This document shows positions 1 through 11,700 of a DNA stretch of 64,000 nucleotides, piece by piece. Origin of the DNA: Miscanthus floridulus (taxonomy: Eukaryota > Streptophyta > Magnoliopsida > Poales > Poaceae); the NCBI RefSeq assembly GCF_019320115.1, contig NC_089584.1:76074791-76138790 (forward strand), in the 5' to 3' direction. Position numbers and translations under genes: made by a program. The notes below the pieces were generated by a model. The model was not told the DNA's origin, did no database searches, and was given only the letters and a program-made list of their open reading frames with translations. Each line of letters begins with the position of its first letter. Within the stretch, counting starts at the first letter, position 1.

Positions 1-2928
1 AGACATTTTGTAGTATTCCCAAGCAAAGCATTCTTTAAACTCTTTCAATAAATAAATTAATTCTTGCTTATACTTCGGAACCAATTTAGCACTTACATAC
101 GTCGGCCTAGGTCTGTCTCTAGAGCCAATATCCACTTCTTCCAATTCATTGGCTGACGTGAAGCCGTGTCCTAGTTTACCATCTGTACCATCTATTGGAT
201 TATTCATTAAAACAAATTTTCAAAGCCGACTGCTTGGATCGGCTGTGGGCTTTCACCATTGACTCTGAAGTGTGACGGCAACAGAAAAACCATTTGAATA
301 TTAGCCGATGGTTGCTTTCTATTGGCTATTTGCTTGGCATGCCATACTTGAGTTTTACTGGATGCCTGAGTCTATTCCAACTCCTTATTCCTTAGGCGTT
401 GCATTCTTCTCTTCTAGCTTCTTGTTAAACCTCTGGGGCACCATTGGCCTTCCTGCCAAACATGTTCCCTCTAATTGTTTTCTTCTTCATGATCAGCCCA
501 GTCTTGGTCAACAACACTCTTTCCCAACCGATCATGAATACTTTTATTTTTTTAAGCGTCGATCCATGTTACTATGATGATATGCATTCTGGGCATGGAT
601 AGACCGGCGGTTGATTTGAGATTGCCTAAACTCCCAATATTGATTACTGCATTCCGGACAGTCATGTCTGGTAGGCAATTTCAAACCTTCATTCCAGTAG
701 TATCTGAAGAAAGGACAATTCCAGTGCGATTCAGCTTGCTTCCTTCCATACCTTTCTTCTTCCAGTTAACGCTGGTATTCTTGATCCTCTAACCATTGCT
801 GATGATCTTTTTCCTTCTATTGTAGTCACTTATTCAATAGGATCCGAGATGTGACTTGCGGTCTCATTGCTCCATCCTTTGACAATGTATCGGCTCTTTT
901 GCTGATCACGACGTTTTTAACCTCTCTGTATTCATCAGCCGATATATGCATCTTGGGATCGACTGTTCCATCTTTTCTTGATTTGGCCGATGTTAGGACC
1001 TTAGTTTTTCCTTTGAATATCCCAACATCAACCATATTTTGATCTCCTGGGAAAGGATTATCATCAACTTTCATCTTCCGAGGCGTATCGAACTTGAGCC
1101 TCCCTTGCTAAATAGCCCTTTGTATATGCTGCCAGAAAATTCTGCACTCATTAGTGGAATGAGAAGTAGCATTATAGAACTTGCAGAACTTTTTATTCTT
1201 TAACTATTCAGGGGGCAACATAACATGATTGTCCAGCAAGTTGATCTGGCCCTTCTCAAGTAAAAAGTCAAAGAGCTTGTCCGATTTCGTGACATCAAAG
1301 TCATAGCTCTCTTCAACTCCTCTTCCCCAAGGATTTGACACCATTACTGTCTTCTTGCTCCAATTCCATTTAGCTACAGCAACCTCCTCTTCTTCATCTT
1401 CATAGCCATCATCTGCTGAGTATGGATCATAAGCTTTGGCTACGGTGGTATTCTTCTAGAATCAAGTGTCTCTACGCATACTCTGGAATTGGCTGTTGAG
1501 CGCTGCTACTTGTTGAGCCAATTGACCCAAGTTGTCAAATTCTTGCCCTAGCAGCTTTTCCTTCCATATTGGCAGCATTCCTTGGACAGCTAAAGCAGCT
1601 AGCTGATCATCGGCCAAACTCAATGAGAAGCACAAATTCCTAGTCTCTCGGAACCTCTGAAGAAACTCAGTGCCCAATTCATTAGTCCTCTGTCTCATGG
1701 TCGTCAGATCGGTGATCTTCTTTTCTCTAGTCCCAGTGTAAAAATATGTATGAAACTTCTTCTCTAGGTCAGCCTAATTGGCAATGGAGTTGACTGGTAG
1801 TGACGAGAACCAAGTGAAGGCTGCCCCTAATAGGGATAAGGAGAAAAACCAAACCCGATGGGCATCCTCAACTGATGCTTCACCTAATTGTGTAAGATAC
1901 TGACTGACATGTTCTATTGTGCTTGTACTGTCTTGACCAGTGAACTTGGTGAACTCTAGGAGCTTATAATTTGTAGAAAGAGCAACCAAATCATACCATT
2001 CTGGATATGAACGTTTGTATGAAAAGGTCAGCCCCTTCAGCTTCAAACCGAACTGATTCTTCATCATCTCGGTCACCTTTAGCAGCAACTCATCAGCTTG
2101 CGGATTTGGATTTCTCAGTACTTGCTGACCTATCTACGGATTGAAATCTCGCGTGCCTTGATATCCTAGATTTGGCATCATGTGGAGGGTGTTATAATCC
2201 ATGCCATAGTGATAGCCTTGTGGAATCTCAATCTGTTGGGTCCTTTGCTGGCTTGCTGCTTGAAGTCTCTGATTATAGACATAAGGATCTATATCTCTAT
2301 GAATCTTTTGAATTGATGGTGCTATTTTTTGAGCCAACGATGGTATGTGGCCTGATGTGCCAAAATTGATCATCTGGTTCTAACTTTGCCCCATTGGCTA
2401 TTGTACATGCTGTATTGACGGTCCAGGATTGTACTGTACCTGATTTGTAGTAGTGCCTAGAGTTTGTTCAGATGAACCTTGAAGTGTCTAGACATCACCA
2501 TTACTAGCTGGTACTGCTTCTTGATGGCTAGTACCGACTTGATTATTCCCTTGAGTTGATGGATCTGGAATGTTGTAACAAGTCGATCCAACCTGACCAA
2601 CTGGAATCCCATGAATCGCCTCTTTCATGGCGTTGTGAAATGCACCAACAAAAGCTTCATTGTGACTTGATATGACATCATGAACAGATTTGTCTATGGC
2701 TTTTGTAAAGAAATGCCCATCTTTAGCTTCAACTGTATCTGTCTACCCATATAGTAGAACTCTTGGTAGTGAAAATTTATGAATAATTATGCTGTCACGT
2801 ATTTTGGTGTAGGACAACAAACACTTCTTCTGAAATTCTTCTGTAGCCTTGCCAATGGTATCCTTATCCTCATCAGGCAGGTCTTCATAGTGTACCATAA
2901 GGATGTTGTCATTATTGTGAGCCGCCAT
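1..2928 (-). pseudogene. Element D: Ty3/gypsy gag and pre-RT remnant
   Basis: Reading leftward from an ATG at 2928, the minus strand gives a decayed retrotransposon polyprotein. The N-terminus (2928-2743) begins MAAHNNDN. The conserved gag domain lies at about 2088-1462 and includes YPEWYDL, EFTKFTG, TWFSSLPVNS and FLQRFRETRN. A zinc-knuckle-like CKFYNATSHSTNEC follows near 1190-1143, and a second Cys-rich motif starting CPFFRYYWNEG near 722-648. The segment at 150-1 reads RPTYVSAKLVPKY and FKECFAWEYY, which in grass gypsy elements sits just before reverse transcriptase. The protease expected between the second zinc motif and this segment is not visible, so an internal deletion is likely. Several stops and small frame changes show it is not functional. 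RT and the other LTR would lie beyond position 1. The superfamily call is firm; the lineage is not resolved. Confidence 0.8.
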
Positions 2929-2966
2929 GACGATTATGGTGTCCCGCCAAGCGTGCTAGAAACATG
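2929..2966 (-). other. Element D primer-binding-site region
   Basis: The 38 bases between the LTR edge and the gag ATG hold the expected primer-binding site. On the minus strand they include TTTCTAGCACGCTTGGCGGG, resembling the TGGCACGC-type leader seen in many grass gypsy elements. It does not match tRNA-iMet, unlike elements A and B. I did not assign the tRNA. Confidence 0.45.
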
Positions 2967-3472
2967 TGTCGACATAGAATTTTTGCCTCCGTGCAAGCCA
3001 GAAGGGTCTGCTCGATTGAGCAGATCCGCCTGGCTTAAGCACAAGGGTGGTCAATCCTACGCAATCCTCCCAAGATGTGCCAGTCAATTTGACCTTGCAA
3101 TTGACAAGGAGAGAAAGCTCATAAGTAATTAAGGGCGGAACATGCCGGTGTTGCTAGATAATCCCGAATGTGCGGCTCTAAGAGCCAATATGAGAGGAAA
3201 TCGACTAAATAGCCGATCCTAGCATGTTCACAAGAATGAATCGATTAAAGCTCATGGGGTTGTATAAGAAGGATCGGTTATCATTCAGGATAAATGTTAT
3301 TTAAGCAAATATTAATCAATGGCAATAAGATATCAATGACGATTGGTTTATACTGAGCCAATGATTACAAGTAACCGAACTCCCTTTATTTAAAGAAACA
3401 ACTCAACACCTCTTAACCATTTAATAAAGGTCAATCTAATGAACATGTTAAATCTCATCTATCGCCATGACC

Positions 3473-4313
3473 AGTGGGGCATGAGGCAGAATCATGCAGG
3501 CTATAGAAACAACAATAGACTCGATGACCCTAACTCATTACTAATATCAGTGGGGCATGAGGCAAAATCATGCAGGCCGTAATACCTTAACAAGATCATG
3601 GGAACACATCTTTCAACTTATCTCTACTTCAACGATCTCGTAACGTGAACTATTCGTGAAAGCATTCGATATCAGCTAAATAGCCGATTCAGGCATAGCG
3701 CACAATTAAGGTCATTCCTTCTCAAGAATGGGTCTACTAACTAACGATCCCCACTCCACGGTGTCAATAGTGGGGTGAGAGGTAGAATCCCACAGGCCAT
3801 GATGATGGGCCATGGAATGGTTTTCATTAACTAATAGATCTACTCAAGATCGGACATGCCTTAACCGCACGCTATGCACGATTAAGATTGACACAAAATA
3901 GCTGATAAAAAACATAACACATCACTTAAGATGTAGATTAGATTAGTTTTAGATTAGCAAATGATGAGTTAAACAAGATATAAGGCCGATCCAGATCAAT
4001 CTCAATCAGGCAGAGTGATATTGCTGTAATTAGATAAACAATGAAAGCAATAAGCAATATCGATAACTTAATGAATCTACCAAAGACTGCCATACTAAGG
4101 TAGAGCCGATAACTTGACCTTGATCTAATTCAAGCAGTGGGGTGTGAGGCAGAATCACATAGGCCATACTTGAATTAGACAAGAATCGATAACTAGCCTA
4201 TACTAGAGTCACAGTGGGGGTCGACCAGATCGATGCAGCCATACGAATAGAGGTATAAACCATGACGGTACTTACAGACAAGCAGTGGAGGTTGATCGAA
4301 TCGATGTAGCCAT
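3473..4313 (-). repeat. Degenerate interspersed repeat array in D LTR
   Basis: Six imperfect copies of a roughly 30 bp motif, on the plus strand of the form GTGGGGCATGAGGCAGAATC followed by an ATGCAGGCC-like tail. They start near 3473, 3549, 3769, 4136, 4212 and 4282. The last two have diverged to a GTCGACCAGATCGATGCAGCC form. Spacing is irregular (about 70-370 bp), so this is an interspersed array and not a simple tandem. Confidence 0.7.
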
Positions 4314-4434
4314 ACTCGCTAAAGAACTCACTGAGATCTACTCTACTCCTACTCCTAAGGGGTGGTCGGAGCCGAAAAAAGTAATTGACTTTGTATTTGA
4401 TTGATTGATGTCCTTTACAATAGCCGGGGTTTGG

Positions 4435-4442
4435 TATTTATA
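4435..4442 (-). promoter_or_regulatory. TATA box of D LTR
   Basis: The minus strand reads TATAAATA, about 300 bp inside the LTR's U3 end. It points toward the D gag gene and is the likely LTR core promoter. No start site can be fixed from sequence alone. Confidence 0.5.
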
Positions 4443-4745
4443 CCCAGAGCCTAAAAATGAACCTTGCTTGAGTATGACTCAATACAATCTTTGGCATAAT
4501 GAAAACATTCCTAATTTAAGATAACTTGGACTCTAATCTTTCCCTTTTTGTAGAGGCCAGCATGTCTCATCCTGGCGCTGATCATAGCCTTTGTCCTTAT
4601 CTGCTAGCTCCATCTGAAGAAAGCCGATTATAATTCTTGCATTCGAATCGGCTAGTTCTGATCTGCACGTAATTGATTCCTTGATGACATGATCTTTGGA
4701 GCTTTTGAGTCACCGCGACCTTCTTTCCAAATTTCTATGTAAACA

Positions 4746-5802
4746 AAAGTGAAAATTTCCTGTTGATGTTTGGAACTCATGCCCTACTTTGGAGAGTCTT
4801 GCATTATGCGGGGTATTACGAACCACCCCTCTATTACTAGAATGAAGTATACCTAGAGGGACAACCATGGTATGAAGTACAACTGACCATACTAGCTCAT
4901 AACCAAGCACCCTTCTGGTAGGAATGGAAGGTGGAATCCAAAGGAAGAATTCCTTGGGAAGCTACCCAAGTAGTGGCTTTTGAGGTGTTGAGTTAGATTT
5001 GTCAGCAGCACGGGGATGAGCTTGCCGGTAGTGCAGTTGGTACTTTTCCTTGGGTGGATCCAACCATGACAGTATGGGCACAACGCAGTAGCAATGCATT
5101 GATCCAAGATCAGGATGAGCAGGCAGACAATTCTAATCCCACTATGAGCGCCATGCTGCCATGTTTGCAGTAATGAAGATGTTCTATACTTGTCAGGACA
5201 CTAGAGACTTCTGGCAGGAGTCATATACCACTTACTTGGATAAGCTCATGAGAGTTGAAGCTGCACAGCATAAGCTAAAGAAGTGTGTGCGCAAGCACAA
5301 AAAGGCAACAAGTGAAGCTCTATGGGAAACTGATCAAGCTTATGTAGCTCTAGGAAATCTCCATACCCAAATGGAGCAAGTTGATTAGTAGAGAGCTGCT
5401 GCCTAAGAGGCAAGAGAGGATAATCAGGCCATGTTAGTAGGATAGCGGGAGCACCTGGAGGCCGCCCATGCCAAGGCGTTCACAGCTCTGCACCAACAGA
5501 TCCTAGCAAACAACCACGTAGCTATGGTAGAAGCAGAACGAGATAGGACCCAAGCCTTGAGCATACAACAAGACCATGTCGAGAAGGACTTGCACCAGTA
5601 GCTTGCATAGACCTAGAACATGGTGGTTGATCTTCAGCGTGAGATGCATTTCTTGAACAACCAACTGCACCTGATCCTTAATGAGGAAGAAGAAGATCTA
5701 GAGATGTTGATCGAGGATGACAGTTGGGAGGAAGAGGAAGTAGAGCTAGAGGGTGAGGACGATCTTATCTCTGACCTCGACGGCGAGCACATGGAGGATT
5801 AG
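4746..5802 (+). pseudogene. B3 ORF1 fragment, 5' end removed
   Basis: This is the remains of the extra ORF that precedes gag in the B family. The N-terminal H3-like tail seen in B1 and B2 is absent because D is inserted upstream. The visible part starts near the LLWRVL block (about 4775) and, in the frame of 5161-5802, includes MSAM..., a charged helical stretch likely to form a coiled coil (5230-5640), and a very acidic C-terminus of Glu/Asp runs ending HMED-stop at 5802. Several in-frame stops interrupt it, among them TAG near 5388, 5404 and 5442. The function of this ORF is not established. Confidence 0.65.
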
Positions 5803-6170
5803 CATCGCCTAGTGACTAGTTAGAGCGCTAGATGTATCCATGTTATTTATGTAATGGACTTGTAGCTTGAAGTTTGGTATTCGTGATTTAACTTTCATGT
5901 AATATGGGCACTTTGCATGTTGTTTCACTATGGGTTGAACTTTAATGAAATTCTAGTTTCGTTTTACTGGTGATTATGACGTGCATGTTAACGCACTGCC
6001 CGATAAATGATCAAATTGGTCATGTCATGTTGTGAGAATGAATTATTATGCCTCTGTTTTATTGTATGAATTTAAGATTCTCTCTAGTAATTTTAGTTTG
6101 GCATGATTATACAATTCATCTACAATCTCCTAACATCATCTAATAATCACTTATTGTTGCAACTTTGTAG
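5803..6170 (+). other. B3 spacer between ORF1 and gag
   Basis: A non-coding stretch of 368 bp with counterparts in B1 (52640-53005) and B2 (60916-61258). It is AT-rich and ends with a pyrimidine/ACTTTGTAG run directly before the gag ATG, which looks like a splice acceptor. I see no other feature. Confidence 0.5.
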
Positions 6171-7200
6171 ATGACTCACACTTGTGCTGGATTAGGCAAC
6201 AACCAAGAGGGCAACGACGATGACTTACCACCACCATCACAGAACTATGGAGGAAACACTGTGCCTCATCGCACAGAACACTGCTCGCGCTCATCAGCAG
6301 CAATAGGGGCCTAAGCCAAATCATTATAGCTCTTTCAAGGATTTCCTAGATACCAAGCCTCCTATCTTCAAGGTGGCTGAAGAACCACTTTAGGTGGATG
6401 AATGGCTTAACACAATTGAGCAAAAGTTCCATCTATTGAGGGTTATGGAACATCAAAAGGCAGAATATGCATCCCATCAGCTGCAAGGACCGGCCGAGAT
6501 ATGGTGGACCCATTTCCTGTCCTCCCTACCTACCAACTCATAGGTCACATGGGAGCAATTTAAGTTAGCCTTTAGGGGACATCACATTCCCCTGGGGTTA
6601 ATGCACATGAAAGCAGCCAAGTTTATGTGACTCACATAAGGGACCAAGACTCTTATGGAGTACATGCATGCATTCAACAACTTGTCCCGTTATGCCCCAG
6701 GGTTTGTTGATATAGAAGAAAAGAAGATTGAAAGTTTCAAGAGAGGACTTAGCACTAAGCTGATGAAAACCATGGCCAACTTGAGGTGCACCACATATAA
6801 TGAGTTCATCAGTGATGCCTTGACTCAAGAGAATCAGAACAGTCTGCATGCGGCAGCAAAAGACTACAAGAGAGCAGTTGAGGCAGGCACCTTAGGGTCT
6901 TCCTAGTCTAGAGCTCCAGTGGTGGCTAGGCCATAGTTTCGACCGCCAGTGCCCAAGTTCAGGCCTCCTCCACCAAAAGCCCAGGCCAACTAACCTCAGA
7001 AGGTGTTTCTTAAGACATTCACCATTGCCCTACCCAAGGGGAACGAAGGGCAAGGAAGCTTAGCAGGACCCAGGAGCAATCAACCATGCTTCAAATATAA
7101 TCAATTGGGCCATTGGTCCAAAGAGTGCCCCCATCCTAAGATGAACAACAATCAAAGATAAGGAAATCATAGGTAGGCAAATCCTAAAGCACATCCTGGA
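6171..7200 (+). pseudogene. gag: B3 gag (capsid-nucleocapsid)
   Basis: Starts at ATG 6171 (MTHTCAGLG), which corresponds to the B1 and B2 gag start. An early deletion of the FFTQFLG region relative to B1/B2 shifts the frame; from about 6236 the reading continues in frame 1. Gag core landmarks are FKDFLDTKPPIFKVAEEPL, WWTHFLSSLP, YMHAFNNLSRYAPGF and NEFISDALTQEN. The C-terminal zinc knuckle near 7090-7130 reads CFKYNQLGHWSKEC: the second Cys of the CCHC motif is Tyr. Stops are mostly TAG (for example near 6393, 6541 and 6904), often where B1/B2 have Gln. Not functional. Confidence 0.85.
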
Positions 7201-8714
7201 TATGTGCATTACACCGCTATTGAAGAAGTTCCTGCAGGAGAGGTTGTCACAGCTAGTATGTTTCTTGTTAACAAACATTCTGCCATTGTTTTATTTGATT
7301 CTAGAGCTTCTCATTCATTTATGAGCCAAGCATTTGCATCTAAGTATGATCAGAAAGTAATTGAGGTAAATAAGGGTGGTTATCGTATAAGTTCGGCTAG
7401 GGCTACTATCTCTACAAATAAGATAGTCAGAGATGTGCTCATCTCTATACAAGAGAGGGAGTGCACGATGGATCTAATAGTATTGCCTGGATTAGCCATA
7501 TATGTGATCTTAGGCATGAGTTGGATGAGTGACCTTGGTGTTCTCATTGACACATCCACTCGAACAATTATGTTGAGAGAATCAAAGGGAGGTAATGCTT
7601 TTCTAGTACCACTTTCCCAAAGTTTCGATCTCCAAAACTTGTCTTGTGCTATCCAAGCCACTACCCTTTGTGATATTCCAATGGTTTGTGAGTTTCTTGA
7701 TGTATTTCTAGATGAGTTGCTAGGTTTACCACCTGATAGGGATGTGGAATTTAAGATTGAGTTAGTGCCAAGTATGACATCTTTCTCAAGAAGACCCTAT
7801 AGGATGTCACCAAATGAGTTAGCTAAACTTAAAATTTAGTTAATAGAACTATTAGACAAAGGTCTCATTCAACCTAGTTTGTCTCCATGGGGATATCCAG
7901 CTTTGTTTGTAAAGAAGAAGGACAAGTCCTTGAGAATGTGTGTGGATTATAGGCCACTTAATGTTGTGACCATTAAGAACAAATATCCTTTGCCCTGTAT
8001 CGATATCATGTTCGATCAGCTGGCAAAAGAAAAGGTATTCTCTAAGATTGACTTAAGGTCAAGCTATCATCAGATTAAGATTAGGCCAGAGGATATACCT
8101 AAAACAACTTTCTTCACTTGGTATAATTTGTATGAGTATTTGGTCATGTCATTTGGACTGACAAATGCTCCTGCCTACTTCATGTACTTGATGAATTCGG
8201 TATTCATGCCCGAGCTTGACAAGTTCATGGTGGTGTTTATCGATGATATCTTGATTTATTTAGAGAATGAAGCAGACCATGCAGAGCATCTGAGAATTGT
8301 TTTGTCCAGATTAAGGGAACATAAGTTATATGCCAAATTCAGCAAGTGTGAATTCTGGTTGAGCAAAGTACCTATCTTGGGTCACATCTTATCTAGAGAT
8401 GGAATATCTGTAGACCCATCTAAAGTACAAGAGGTCATGGATTAGAAGGCCCCGACTTTGGTTCATGAAATTTGGAGTTTTTTAGGGTTTGTAGGTTACT
8501 ATCATCATTTCATTCTTGATTTCTCCAAGATAGCTAAGCCCATGACCGAATTACTTTAGAAGGATGAAAAGTTCAGTTGGACCGTAGAGTGTGAAGTAGC
8601 TTTTCACACCCTAAGGACCTTGTTAACTACAACTCCTGTTCTAGCACAACCTGACATTAAAAAGCCTTTCGATGTGTCCTGTAATGCATCGGGTATAGGT
8701 TTGGGGTGTGTGCT
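7201..8714 (+). pseudogene. pol: B3 pol part 1: protease and reverse transcriptase
   Basis: The aspartic protease begins near 7204 ([14 protein letters not shown]). Its active site reads LFDSRAS, with Gly replaced by Arg in the D-S-G triad, which should abolish activity. RT runs from about 7850: [44 protein letters not shown] and the catalytic [10 protein letters not shown] near 8236-8265, intact. Stops are found near 7838 (TAG), 8443 (TAG) and 8557 (TAG). The RNase H start ([17 protein letters not shown]) is cut at 8714 by a solo LTR; the frame resumes at 13840. Confidence 0.9.
8710..8714 (+). repeat. Target-site duplication, left copy (GTGCT)
   Basis: GTGCT directly precedes the solo LTR and recurs at 13840-13844 directly after it. 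The uninterrupted B2 copy (around 63840) has a single GTGCT at this point, so the duplication was made by the insertion. Confidence 0.9.
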
Positions 8715-11700
8715 TGTAATACCCTAGGTGTTTGTTACTAGTTGAGCTCAACCATGACATGTTAAGTGGTGAAAGATCAAATCTACAAGAGTGAGCTCCA
8801 ACTTAAACTTGAACAATGCACCTTTGCTTACATGTGGACCCTTGTTAAGATTATGCAAGAGTAATGTTAAACATGCTCATTACATGTACATTATATCAAC
8901 ATGCATCCATCTTGACCAGTGGAAAAATTTCATGAAGTTTGGAATTAAAAAGTCACATGAAATGATGAGTTACATTCTTGCTTGAATTGCGCTATTAAGT
9001 GAATGGAATTATGGGTCATCAACCAAACCTTGCTACCTTGCCCAAATGACTCTAATTGAACTCTACAACAAAAGTCATGAAGGGTTCATGTTGAGCAGAA
9101 GTCAAGAAAATGCCTCAATCAGCCTAAAACTCTAAATTAAGCTTTATCGTGATTCTACTTTGACTTGGTTTGAACTATGGCTTAGAGGTTTTGCATGGTA
9201 GTGGAACCTGAATAAAAGTTGTAGTCCATGTTATGTAGAACAAACTTTATTTTTGGATCAAGGCTTGATTCGACTTCTAAGTGTCTCGATTAGGGATTTC
9301 AAGAATCAACTCAGTGCTGTTTTGAAGCTCCAAAAATCGGCTAAGTGTTGGAACTAAAATATTCAGTTTTCAAGTTCTGTGAACCCCACTTTGGAACCTT
9401 GTATCTCTCCAACCAGGACGAATTAGACTTTGAACCTTTAAGCAATGTTGTAGATTTCGCGTAGCTCTACACCATTTGTTACTACAATTTGTGTCAAAAC
9501 TAAACGTATTTGGAGTTAAGAAGGGACGAATATTGAGTTTTAGCTTGTATTTTTGAGGTGGTATTTGATCAGTTCATTCAGTTGGAACAGGACATGGCTG
9601 ACTGTGCTCGCAGGCGATGCAGGTCGCGTGGCGCCCTCACTGCTTGCATGGCCACTAGCGCGTCACCTTGCCGTGCTCAGGAAAAGGAAATCGGTGCCCT
9701 CTGCTCCTCACTCGCGCTCACCACCTCTCGCTCCGCTACTCGCTCTCATCATCGTCGTGCGCGCAAAATGGTGCGCTGCTACCATGGCGCTACCGCCGAA
9801 GCTCCATGGCCACCCCGTTTCTCTTCTCCAGCTTTTCCTTAGGCCCCACCAACCCCGCCTACTCTTTCCTCCATTTGCGCCGCACCTCCCCATCGAGTTG
9901 TTTCGCTGGCTTCGCCCCTGCAGCTCGCCGCCACCGGCGCCGCCATCGTGGCTGTAGCTTGCGTGCATGGCCATGCCACTATAGGCCACCGCGGGCCATG
10001 CTGGAGCCATGCACTGGTGTGCACGGGCCCACGTGTGCTTCGCCTCCACTCCTCGTCGCCATCGGGCCGCCGGTCGGTCCTCCCCGCCGTCATCCCTGCT
10101 CCCAACTCGTGACAGGGACGTGGCGCAACAATTCAAGAAAGTGAAGGATCTTTCTGCGAAGTAGTGGCTCATGTGAATAGTGCTCATAAGGACCTCTTCG
10201 CTGGAGTTTAATTTGTGGAAACTTCAGGGTCTCCGATGCAAGATTTACATGTCTTTTCTTTGATTTATGCAGATTTGGATGATCAAGTTTGAAAATTCAT
10301 AGTAATTCGTAGAGATATCCTAAAATAGTAAATGAGTACTTTTTGGAATCCTTGTGAAATTTTCTATGCACTAGATCTATAATATGACATGTTTTAGTTT
10401 AAATATTTTGCTGTAAAAATAGATTTATGCAGTTAGGTTTTTAATACTAGTTGTGTCTTGTCTTTTTCATAGTTGTAGTTGTTGTGCTCAAATAAATATG
10501 AAAGTTTTATGGTGTGCTAACCAGGTGATGGTTGATGTATGGTAAAAATTTTAGGATTTTAGGCTTGATAGTTTAAGATCTATAAAAATAAGAATTGCCC
10601 TGTATTGCCTTGCTCCTATTCTAAATAGGCCTGCATGTTTGAATTAATTGGCTCAGTTAAGTTATGAATCATGACTTGATTACAATACATGAGTTTTATT
10701 ACTTTTCTTAAGCTTTCCAAAAAGATAAATAGCATAATTTTTGGTTAAGTAGATTTTTAGTTATAGTTGTTTAAATGTCTGTGGCTGTTTCTTCCCAAAC
10801 TCAGACAGGGTTACCTTGTTGGTACTGTGGAGACTTTTTAGTAGTAGAGTTAGCTTTAGGTGTTTATAACAAAGTTGTTTAGAATTTGCTAAGCTTTCCA
10901 AAAAGTCTAGAACCACATTTATTGTACATGTAGAACTCTAGTTATAGCTATTTAAAATGACATGTCAGGTTTTGTCCATGTTTTGGACAGAGATGCATTC
11001 ATTGGATTAATTGACCTTGTTAGCTATAGAATAATCTTATGATGACAATAAGAAAGTTTTAGGTAACTTCATAATATTATCAAAAAGTTATGATTCATGA
11101 TTGTTGGAGGTCTACAACTCCAGTTATGCTTCTCTGAAGTTCCTATCAGTTTTCTGTACCACTGTTGTTGGGCTGCATTTGTAGTTTTGCTTGTGCAATC
11201 ATTTTTGTTGTGTAAATGATGTTTTCTGAGGTTGTAGTGAATACCAAAGTTGTATATAATTTCATAATCTTGCTTGTGTTCAAATTTCATGGACATAGGC
11301 CTGATAATTTAGGAGCTATAGATTTTGTAAGTTCATTGTCAGATTTTGCATGCTCTCTGTAGAGATCTGAATGATTGTCTTGTTTGACTTATCTACGCTT
11401 TGAATCATGTCTTAGAGATAATAGAACAAGTGTATTGCCTTTCATGAGCTTTCGAAATTGTTAAAGATCATCCCTTTTGGTGTTGTAGAGCTCCAGTTAT
11501 AAGCTTGCGAAGTTGCATGGCAGAATCTGTCCAAGTCTGGATAGAGGTGCTCAATTGTGCTTGATTGACCTTGTTAATTGTAGAATCACCTTGTGGTGAT
11601 AATAAACATGTTTTAGATAATTTAATAATATTTCTATAAAGTTAAGGTTAATGCTTCTTTGATGTCGTTAACTCCAGTTATGCCATTTTCAAACTACTAC

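Larger units (their letters stand above)
2967..4745 (-). repeat. Element D 5' LTR (about 1.78 kb)
   Basis: The boundaries are set by terminal inverted repeats: TGTCGACATAGAATTT at the left and, read on the minus strand, TGTTTACATAGAAATTT at the right. The right end abuts chromovirus ORF1 sequence and the left end lies next to the gag leader. A minus-strand TATA box at 4442-4435 puts U3 on the right and R/U5 on the left, in agreement with the gag orientation. The transcribed part contains a degenerate repeat array. The matching 3' LTR would be left of the window. Confidence 0.7.

Noticed and set aside
9553..10187. Several overlapping ORFs on both strands, up to 159 aa, in GC-rich DNA (also 21165-21823 and 30984-31501).
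   Set aside because: They fall in the GC-rich block of the A LTR, occur in several frames at once, and are not conserved in frame among the three LTR copies.
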